Assembly (NCBI GenBank): GCA_011176555.1
Contig: DUEF01000313.1
Location: 1-7,909, forward strand
Source of the DNA: Caldilineae bacterium
GTDB lineage: Bacteria; Chloroflexota; Anaerolineae; J102
DNA: 7,909 nt
Reading direction: 5' to 3'
Shown here piece after piece: positions 1 through 5,335 of this stretch. Position 1 is the first letter of the stretch; each line of letters starts with the position of its first letter. The position numbers were made by a program, and so were the translations under genes. The notes beneath the pieces are model-generated. The model saw nothing but the letters and a program-made list of their open reading frames with translations. It was not told where the DNA came from and ran no database searches.

Positions 1-982
1 TGGCATGGACTTGATGGCGCCGGTTCTGGGCTTTGTGATTGCTCAGGTGGCGGGGGCCTTTTTGGCGCTTTTCTTCCTGGCGCGCCTGGCCAGAACCGTC
101 CCCAAACGGGGCGCACCCCATGCGGGGCTGGAACGGAAGCTGCTCCTGTTTTCGGCTCCTTTGCTTTTCACCAACGTCGTCGCCTACCTGAACGGGCGCA
201 CCGAGCTGTTTGTCCTGGGCATTTTTCTCGCCGCTGATGTAGTCGGCGTTTTCAATGCCGCCATGCGTCTGGCAGGGCTGGGACTCATCGTCCTCACCGC
301 TTTCAACGCCATTTTCTCGCCTGTCATTTCTGACTTGCATCACCAGGGTGAGATGAAACACCTTGCTGTCCTGTTCAAACTGGTCACGCGTTGGATGTTG
401 GCGGCAGCGATCCCCATTTTCTTGGTGCAAATGCTTTTCGCTCCGCAGATTATGGGGCTGTTCGGCCCCGAGTTCGTCGGTGGAGCGGCCGCGCTGCGGG
501 CACTTAGCATCGGCCAGATGATCAACATCGCCACCGGCGGGGTCGGGGTGATGCTGATTATGTCCGGCCGCTCTCAGATAGCTTTAATCAATGCGGTAGT
601 GACTGTGGTCGCAGCCCTGGCGCTGGACTTTTTGTTGGTGCCGCGTTACGGGATGATGGGCGCGGCATTTGCCGGCGCGCTGATCATCATCCTGGTGAAT
701 CTCGCGCGCTTGGGCGAAGTTTGGTTTTTGATGCGGTTGCACCCTTTCAGCCTCGCCTTTCTTAAGCCCATCATGGCGGCGCTGCCGGGGCTTGCTGTTG
801 GTCTGTCCTGGCGGCAGTGGCTGCCTTTGAGTTCCTTCTTCCACCTGGCGCTGGCTTGTTTGGCTGTGGGCGGCGTCTATCTCCTGGCGCTGCGCCTGCT
901 GGGGCTAGACCAGGGCGATCGGGTGATGATCGCGGCCTTGCGGGTGAGATTGATGCCGAATGCGTCAAATACAGCGGATTGA
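1..982 (+). CDS. Polysaccharide flippase (Wzx/MATE-like), C-terminal part
   Basis: The reading frame is open to the left edge, so the Met at position 5 is probably internal. Family members are usually 430-500 residues and about 325 are visible, so roughly the first third is missing. The protein is strongly hydrophobic, with about eight to nine membrane helices. Counting from the Met at 5, residues 160-250 show the pattern of the flippase C-terminal half: a helix with GGVGVMLIMSGR, a hydrophobic stretch, then a Pro-Arg-Tyr-Gly turn (about 213-216) followed by MMGAAFAGA. Known members move lipid-linked sugar repeat units across the cytoplasmic membrane for O-antigen, exopolysaccharide or teichuronic-type polymers. 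The tail (about 300-325) is hydrophilic. No partner glycosyltransferase lies to the right. The gene is separated by 238 bp from the next operon, so the two are probably unrelated. The family call is firm; the sugar cargo is unknown. Confidence 0.85.
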   Translation, partial: GMDLMAPVLGFVIAQVAGAFLALFFLARLARTVPKRGAPHAGLERKLLLFSAPLLFTNVVAYLNGRTELFVLGIFLAADVVGVFNAAMRLAGLGLIVLTAFNAIFSPVISDLHHQGEMKHLAVLFKLVTRWMLAAAIPIFLVQMLFAPQIMGLFGPEFVGGAAALRALSIGQMINIATGGVGVMLIMSGRSQIALINAVVTVVAALALDFLLVPRYGMMGAAFAGALIIILVNLARLGEVWFLMRLHPFSLAFLKPIMAALPGLAVGLSWRQWLPLSSFFHLALACLAVGGVYLLALRLLGLDQGDRVMIAALRVRLMPNASNTAD

Positions 983-1034
983 TTTATCGGGTTGAACCTG
1001 AGGCCATCCATTTGCTTCGCCAGGGCGAAACCGG

Positions 1035-1071
1035 CGATTCGGGGCCAGGACAGCGGCGAAATCGGCTTTTT
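1035..1071 (+). terminator. Weak rho-independent terminator candidate after the flippase gene
   Basis: CGATTCG at 1035-1041 can pair with CGAAATCG at 1057-1064, leaving one bulged A and a 15-base loop. A run of five T (1067-1071) follows two bases after the stem. The position, about 55 bp after the flippase stop, suits a terminator. The stem is short and imperfect, so this is only a candidate. Confidence 0.25.
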
Positions 1072-1206
1072 GCGTGTTCCGCAATGGGGCAGTTGGCATA
1101 TCACAAAAATTGCGGTAAGCTATGGTTATCTATATCAAGTTTGGATGCAACGCTATTCGGCGTATACCCGAAATGAACGAATGGACTTATTCAGATTTTT
1201 ATTTAG

Positions 1207-1216
1207 AGAGAGGTGG
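1207..1216 (+). promoter_or_regulatory. Ribosome binding site that decides the TTG start
   Basis: GAGAGAGGTGG, ending 4 bases before TTG 1221, contains AGGTGG and matches the anti-SD end of 16S rRNA well. Neither upstream in-frame ATG (1122, 1173) has a comparable site. This favours the TTG start for the FAD subunit. Confidence 0.6.
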
Positions 1217-1220
1217 GAAC

Positions 1221-2090
1221 TTGCATCCCTTCGACTACGCAAAACCCACTAGCCTTGCAGAAGCCAGAACGCTATTGGCGCAAACCGCTGCAGATGGCGT
1301 GGTGCTAGCCGGCGGCTCGGATGTGCTGCGGCGCATCGAAGAAGAAGTCATCCGTCCGCAAGTTCTGATCGATATCAAGGGTTTGCCCGAACTACGGGGA
1401 ATCAGCTTTAGCGTGCACGGAGGACTCAGCCTGGGGGCGACAACGACGATTAGCGCTTTGGCCGCGCATAACGATGTTCGCCGTCACTATTCCTTGCTGG
1501 TCAAGGCGAGTCATCAACTGGGCTCGTTGCGAATCCGTAATCGCGCAACAGTCGGCGGCAACATCTGCGTCGCCCTGCCCCAGACCGATTTACCGCCAGC
1601 GTTGCTTTGTTATGACGCCACGTGCCATTTGTTGGGCCCGGAGGGGGAGCGCACCGTTCCTCTCAGCGAGTGTTACAAAGGCACGCGCCAGACTGCGCTT
1701 GAGCCCGGAGAGTTGTTGGTGCGGGTGACATTGCCAGCCCCTGCAGCGTATTCGTACGGCGCGTATCACACGGTGCGACAGGGCGGACAGACCACCGTGG
1801 TTGGGGCGGCGGTGTTGGCCAGGAGAGCATCTGGGCCTTCCACCGAGTGGCGCATCGCCCTGGCCGCGGCAGCGCCTTATCCTCTGCGAGCTTATGAGGC
1901 TGAAACGCATCTGGCGAGCGCGGAGCCGGGCGCGGCGATGGTGGAAAAAGCCGCAGAACTGGCCATGCGCGCCGCACAACCGGCAGATGACATCCGCGCC
2001 AGCGCCCGGTATCGTAGAAGCATGGTTGGCGTGCTGGTGCGGCGGGGCATCGAAGAAGTCATCGAACAGCTTTCAGGGAGGGGGCGATGA
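1221..2090 (+). CDS. Molybdenum hydroxylase FAD-binding (medium) subunit, CoxM/CutM type
   Basis: From the TTG at 1221 the protein is 289 residues, the usual length for the free-standing FAD subunit of xanthine dehydrogenase/CO dehydrogenase-family enzymes. It opens MHPFDYAKPTSLAEA, the typical N-terminus of this family. Visible motifs are the FAD loop LAGGSD (29-34), RIRNRATVGGNI (104-115) with its downstream acidic turn PQTD (120-123), and YRRSM followed by VLVRRG near the C-terminus (264-276). In the complex it takes electrons from the [2Fe-2S] subunit onto FAD and passes them to an acceptor. The start choice rests on GAGAGGTGGG just before TTG and on family length. In-frame ATGs at 1173 and 1122 would add 16 or 33 residues without an SD and without family support. 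The stop overlaps the next start by 4 bp (ATGA), a sign of coupled translation. Confidence 0.9.
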   Translation: MHPFDYAKPTSLAEARTLLAQTAADGVVLAGGSDVLRRIEEEVIRPQVLIDIKGLPELRGISFSVHGGLSLGATTTISALAAHNDVRRHYSLLVKASHQLGSLRIRNRATVGGNICVALPQTDLPPALLCYDATCHLLGPEGERTVPLSECYKGTRQTALEPGELLVRVTLPAPAAYSYGAYHTVRQGGQTTVVGAAVLARRASGPSTEWRIALAAAAPYPLRAYEAETHLASAEPGAAMVEKAAELAMRAAQPADDIRASARYRRSMVGVLVRRGIEEVIEQLSGRGR

Positions 2091-2554
2091 AACATCAGAT
2101 TACATGCAAAATTAACGATGAAGTAACGCGTATGGAGGTCGAATCCCACCGGACGCTGCTTGACGCGCTACGCGAAGATTTGGGTCTGGTTGGCGCCAAG
2201 CACGCCTGCGTTTCGGGCGAGTGTGGAAGTTGTAACATCCTGTTCGATGGCGAAGTCGTCAGCGCTTGTATGATCCTCGCGGTGGAGGCAGACGGCGCTG
2301 AGATCATCACGGTGGAAGGTTTGGCTGAAAGCGAACGCTTGCATGCGCTGCAAAAAGCTTTTTTGGATCATAACGCCTTACAATGCGGCTTTTGCTCGTC
2401 GGGCATGCTCGTGTCTTCTTATGCGCTTTTGCAAAGTGTATCGCGTCCGAATGAGCAGGAAATCCGCGCGGCGCTGGAAGGCAACCTTTGTCGTTGCACC
2501 GGCTACGCCGACATCATCAAAGCCGTACAGGTGGCTTCCAGGGCGCGTCGCTAA
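2087..2554 (+). CDS. Molybdenum hydroxylase two-[2Fe-2S] small subunit, CoxS/CutS type
   Basis: This 155-residue protein has the normal length and both cluster signatures of the small subunit. The plant-ferredoxin-type cluster is ligated by Cys41, Cys46, Cys49 and Cys61, in the CxxxxCxxC(11)C arrangement within CVSGECGSCN. The second, alpha-helical cluster is ligated by Cys100 and Cys103 (QCGFC) and by Cys135 and Cys137 (LCRCTGY). All eight ligands are present, so the electron wire between the Mo centre and FAD should be intact. The start is an ATG preceded by GGGAGGGG with about 5 bases of spacing, and it overlaps the FAD-subunit stop by 4 bp. The stop at 2552-2554 touches the GTG start of the large subunit. 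There is no twin-arginine signal, so the enzyme is probably cytoplasmic. Confidence 0.95.
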   Translation: MKHQITCKINDEVTRMEVESHRTLLDALREDLGLVGAKHACVSGECGSCNILFDGEVVSACMILAVEADGAEIITVEGLAESERLHALQKAFLDHNALQCGFCSSGMLVSSYALLQSVSRPNEQEIRAALEGNLCRCTGYADIIKAVQVASRARR

Positions 2555-4909
2555 GTGAGTACTGAAATGGTAACCCGTAAACCACACATCGTCGGTAAAC
2601 CTTTTCCCCGAGTTGAAGCCGAACTGAAAGTCTCTGGCCGTTCTCGGTATATAGACGATATTCGCTTCGGTCCCGATCTATTGCATGCTTGTCTGGTTCC
2701 CAGCACCGAGGCCCACGCGGCGCTGTTGCGTGTTGACGTCAGCGCCGCACGTGAGATGCCTGGTGTGGTGAAAGTGCTGACGGGACAGGATTTCACTGCC
2801 TGGTTGGGCCTATTTCTAAAGGATCGACCTCTGTTGGCTGATGACCGAGTTCGCTATGTGGGACAGCCCGTGGCTGTGGTTGTAGCCGAAAGTCGGGAGA
2901 TAGCAAAGCGCGCGGCCAGCAGCGTGATGGTCGAGTACAAGAGCATGCCGGCCTCGTTGGATGTGATGGCCGGAATTGAAGCGGATGCAGCGCTTGTCCA
3001 TCCAGAACTGGCGAGTTACGAGGGTTTGGAACATGTCACGCCGATCACTGGCACGAACGTGGGCGACCATGTTCAGTTGCAGTGGGGCGATATGGAAGCA
3101 GGCTGGGCCGACGCGGATGTCGTCATCGAGCATACGTACAAGGTGGGACGGCTCTACCACGCCTCGTTGGAGCCTCACGGGGCGGTGGCGAAGATGGAAG
3201 ATGGCCGGATGACGTTATGGGCCTCGATTCAACGGCCCTATACCCACCGCACCATGATCGCTCAGGCTTTGGGCCTTGAACCCGGACAGTTGCGCGTGAT
3301 CGCACCCTGCGTGGGCGGCGGTTTTGGCGGAAAGGCTTTTCCTTGCATCGAGGCTATTGTCGCCGCGGTGGCGCGGGAGCTACCGGGAAGGCCGATCAAG
3401 CTCGTACTCGATCGCCGCCAGGAGTTCGCTTGCGCGTTTATGCGACCTGGTTTGACGGCGCGACTCAAGGCGGGAGTTAGGCGAGATGGCGTTATCACTG
3501 CGCTGAAGGCCGCGTACTATTGGAATGTCGGAGCGAGCGTCGATGCAGCGATCCGGGTTGTCAGGGGGGCGGTGCTTGCCGGCGCCGGGCCATACAAGAC
3601 GCCGAATTGCGAGGTCGAAAGCTATGCTGTTTATACACATGAACCCCCGGCTGGGCCCATGCGCGGCAACGGCATGGCTGAATTGCATTGGGCGGTTGAG
3701 CAGCACATCGATCGCCTGGCCGATGCGATTGGCATGGATCGCCTGGCATTTCGCTTGCAGAACTTGGTCAAGGGCGGAGATCGGTTGTATGGCGGGCGGG
3801 TGATGCACGCCACCGGTTTGGAAACGTGCGTGCGGGGAGCGGCGGAGGCGATTGCATGGTCGGAGCAAAGCAAGTCGCTAGCTGGGGACGGGCGCAAAGT
3901 GTACGGTAAGGGGCTGGCGGCCATGTGGAATCCAGTTGTGGCGATGCAGCCACTTGGCGTGACCGCGCTTGTCACGCTGGACAACGAGCGGATTTGCACC
4001 GTCTCCGTTGGCGGTGTGGAATCAGGCCAGGGCATTTACACGTTGGCTGTGCAACTTGTTGCTTCTGAACTGGGCGTTCCCCATTCAAACGTGCATTTCG
4101 AGCGGGTCGACACCGAGCGCGGCTCACTCGATTGGACGGCGACTTCCGGGCATTTGACCTGGACGATGGGAAATGCGGTTGTGCGGGCCGCCCAGGACGT
4201 CAAACGGCAGGTGCTGAGCTTTGTGGCGCAGGCGTGGGATGAGCCGATCGGCAATCTCGATATCATCGAAGGCGTCATTGTTTCCTATAGCCCGACCTCT
4301 GAGCGCACACTCAACCTGACCGACCTATTGTCTGAGGGCATCGCCACTGCCGACAGTGAGCGCGTGCGCCCAAGCTTTGAAGGCAAGGGGTTCTTTCAAG
4401 CGACCGGTCGCCCGGCGCTGGACTCTGGAGATGAAGAGCCGCGTATCCCCCCCATCATCCATTTCAGCACCGGCGCTCAGGCCGTAGAGGTGGAGATCGA
4501 TGTCGAAACGGGCGTTACTCGGGTGCTGCAAATGGCGCCGGCGTTCGACGTGGGGCATGCGCTCAATCCCGACATCGTGCGCGCCCAGATCAAAGGCGGT
4601 AGCGTACAAGGTCTGGGGATGGCGCTGTTGGAGCAAATTCGTTTCGATCATGGTTTTCCCCTGAACCGCACTTTTAAGGATTATAACATCGCCACCATTC
4701 AGGATATTCCCAAGCGAATCGATCCAATTATTGTGGAAGTTCCCCAGGATGATGGCCCCTACGGGGCCCGTGGAATCGGAGAGCACGTGCTTATTCCCAC
4801 CGCTCCCGCTATTGCTTCCGCGATTTCCAACGCCCTGGGGATATACCTCGATGAATTGCCTCTGACCGCTGAAAAAATATGGCAGGCGCTAGAAATTCAA
4901 GACACGTAG
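2555..4909 (+). CDS. Molybdenum hydroxylase molybdopterin-binding large subunit, substrate unknown
   Basis: The 784-residue length and motif order fit the large subunit of xanthine dehydrogenase-family hydroxylases. Seen in order: the N-terminal a/b-hammerhead domain (about 15-130, including VGQPVAVVVA), the cofactor loop CVGGGFGGK (252-260), PMRGNG (368-373), GVESGQG (487-493), the GNAV loop (539-542), and GPYGARGIGE (734-743), whose Glu743 is the expected catalytic base. The enzyme should hydroxylate or dehydrogenate an N-heterocycle, aldehyde or similar compound using a Mo-oxo/sulfido centre. The AYxCSFR loop of form I CO dehydrogenase is absent, so CO oxidation is unlikely. By motif alignment, Arg370 corresponds to bovine XDH Arg880, but Ala261 replaces Glu802, which argues against a standard purine oxidase. 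The start is GTG 2555 right after the previous stop; ATG 2567 is an alternative four codons in. No maturation gene (XdhC/CoxF-like, MobA-like, CoxD) is in the window. Confidence 0.93.
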   Translation: MSTEMVTRKPHIVGKPFPRVEAELKVSGRSRYIDDIRFGPDLLHACLVPSTEAHAALLRVDVSAAREMPGVVKVLTGQDFTAWLGLFLKDRPLLADDRVRYVGQPVAVVVAESREIAKRAASSVMVEYKSMPASLDVMAGIEADAALVHPELASYEGLEHVTPITGTNVGDHVQLQWGDMEAGWADADVVIEHTYKVGRLYHASLEPHGAVAKMEDGRMTLWASIQRPYTHRTMIAQALGLEPGQLRVIAPCVGGGFGGKAFPCIEAIVAAVARELPGRPIKLVLDRRQEFACAFMRPGLTARLKAGVRRDGVITALKAAYYWNVGASVDAAIRVVRGAVLAGAGPYKTPNCEVESYAVYTHEPPAGPMRGNGMAELHWAVEQHIDRLADAIGMDRLAFRLQNLVKGGDRLYGGRVMHATGLETCVRGAAEAIAWSEQSKSLAGDGRKVYGKGLAAMWNPVVAMQPLGVTALVTLDNERICTVSVGGVESGQGIYTLAVQLVASELGVPHSNVHFERVDTERGSLDWTATSGHLTWTMGNAVVRAAQDVKRQVLSFVAQAWDEPIGNLDIIEGVIVSYSPTSERTLNLTDLLSEGIATADSERVRPSFEGKGFFQATGRPALDSGDEEPRIPPIIHFSTGAQAVEVEIDVETGVTRVLQMAPAFDVGHALNPDIVRAQIKGGSVQGLGMALLEQIRFDHGFPLNRTFKDYNIATIQDIPKRIDPIIVEVPQDDGPYGARGIGEHVLIPTAPAIASAISNALGIYLDELPLTAEKIWQALEIQDT

Positions 4910-4918
4910 CGTCACAAA

Positions 4919-4951
4919 CCTACGATTGCCCTACGATTACCCTACGATTCG
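4919..4951 (+). repeat. Three CCTACGATT direct repeats with 11-bp period
   Basis: The 9-mer CCTACGATT occurs perfectly at 4919, 4930 and 4941. The two linker bases differ each time (GC, AC, CG). An 11-bp period is about one helical turn, so all three copies face the same side of the DNA. This is the geometry used by OmpR/PhoB-family response regulators, which bind head-to-tail on 11-bp direct repeats. A partial copy (ATTACCCTA, identical to 4936-4944) recurs at 5021-5029 beside the promoter-like sequence. The array starts 10 bp after the large-subunit stop and lies upstream of the lipoprotein gene. The repeats are seen directly; the operator role is inferred. Confidence 0.9.
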
Positions 4952-4982
4952 TTTTTTGGGCACTACGGCGCGCGTAAGCCTA

Positions 4983-5020
4983 TTGCCTTTTTGTGTAGAT
5001 GTTACATAATGTTTTATACT
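4983..5020 (+). promoter_or_regulatory. Candidate sigma-70-type promoter(s) for the lipoprotein operon
   Basis: Two overlapping hexamer pairs can be drawn. One is TTGCCT (4983-4988) with CATAAT (5005-5010), spacer 16. The other is TTGTGT (4991-4996) with TATACT (5015-5020), spacer 18. Both -10 boxes match TATAAT at five of six bases, while the -35 boxes are weaker. This is the most AT-rich patch between the two operons. It lies about 30 bp downstream of the direct-repeat array, a plausible activator position. It would give an untranslated leader of about 310 bases. The call is by eye only. Confidence 0.35.
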
Positions 5021-5294
5021 ATTACCCTAGCAGTTGCGTCTATCTCACTGTTTTCGTGTTTCTGAAGTGATCCACCCAAAAGGGTCGCGCGCACTCTTTC
5101 ATTATGAAGGAGTCTATCACGACGGTTTTGTGTGACAGGCGTGATGCCAGCGTCTAAATAGGAGCGTGCTGAACGGTAAACATTGCTTGTTCTTCCAGTT
5201 GACGAAACTCATCGAAAAAACCACCGAAGCGCCAGCGCTGTCGTTTGAGCAATGCAGATGCCTGACTTTTGGTGGCGATACTGTAGGTTATTCT

Positions 5295-5315
5295 TTACCG
5301 GCAGTTCGTCGGTAA
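5295..5315 (+). promoter_or_regulatory. Small hairpin just upstream of the lipoprotein SD
   Basis: TTACCG (5295-5300) and CGGTAA (5310-5315) form a perfect 6-bp stem with a 9-base loop, ending 6 bases before AAGGAGGT. It may protect the leader, tune access to the SD, or be a protein-binding palindrome. A stem this short can occur by chance. Confidence 0.3.
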
Positions 5316-5321
5316 TCGCAC

Positions 5322-5329
5322 AAGGAGGT
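5322..5329 (+). promoter_or_regulatory. Consensus Shine-Dalgarno of the lipoprotein gene
   Basis: AAGGAGGT is a full consensus SD placed 6 bases before ATG 5336. It fixes the lipoprotein start and excludes the 28-residue N-terminal extension from ATG 5252, which would also bury the signal peptide. Confidence 0.85.
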
Positions 5330-5335
5330 ATTGTT

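Larger units (their letters stand above)
983..1220. other. Intergenic region, no convincing gene
   Basis: This 238-bp stretch separates the flippase stop from the molybdenum-hydroxylase operon. Several short frames cross it on both strands, but none has a recognisable protein pattern or a ribosome binding site. It holds a weak terminator-like element around 1035-1071 and a perfect TTCGCC/GGCGAA inverted repeat near 1016-1029. The operon promoter should lie in its right half. The best pair I can pick by eye is TTGCGG at 1110 with TATCAA at 1133 (17-bp spacer), which is too poor to call. Two in-frame ATGs (1122 and 1173) lie upstream of the preferred TTG start. Confidence 0.6.
4910..5335. other. 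426-bp intergenic region with repeat array and promoter-like sequence
   Basis: No convincing gene is present. From left to right it holds three 11-bp-spaced direct repeats (4919-4951), a T6 tract (4952-4957) not preceded by a hairpin, AT-rich promoter-like DNA (4983-5029), an ACCC-AAAA-GGGT mini-hairpin near 5074-5085, an ATCACG/CGTGAT inverted repeat (5116-5121 and 5140-5145), a minus-strand frame of 46 codons without recognisable identity (5154-5294), a 6-bp hairpin (5295-5315) and the SD of the lipoprotein gene (5322-5329). No clear rho-independent terminator follows the molybdenum-hydroxylase operon. Confidence 0.7.

Noticed and set aside
584..3868. Numerous minus-strand and alternate-frame open frames over the flippase and Mo-hydroxylase genes
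   Set aside because: They overlap well-supported genes, lack SD sites and show the Arg/Pro/Ala-rich composition expected from antisense reading of GC-rich coding DNA.
2555..4909. Annotation as aerobic CO dehydrogenase (coxL) or xanthine dehydrogenase (xdhA)
   Set aside because: The CO dehydrogenase active-site loop AYxCSFR is absent, and a key purine-binding Glu is Ala. Only the broader family is supported.
4919..4951. Direct repeats as a CRISPR array or transposon end
   Set aside because: Units are 9 bp with 2-bp linkers, far too short for CRISPR repeats and spacers. No inverted partner or target-site duplication was seen.
4952..4957. T6 tract as terminator of the Mo-hydroxylase operon
   Set aside because: It is preceded by direct, not inverted, repeats, so no adjacent stem can form; only a 5-bp TGCCC/GGGCA pairing around a long loop is possible.
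5104..5157. 17-codon plus-strand frame beginning ATGAAGGAG
   Set aside because: It has no SD and no recognisable peptide, and is too short to support.
5252..5335. N-terminal extension of the lipoprotein from ATG 5252
   Set aside because: No SD precedes it, and it would bury the signal peptide and lipobox. ATG 5336 has a consensus SD.
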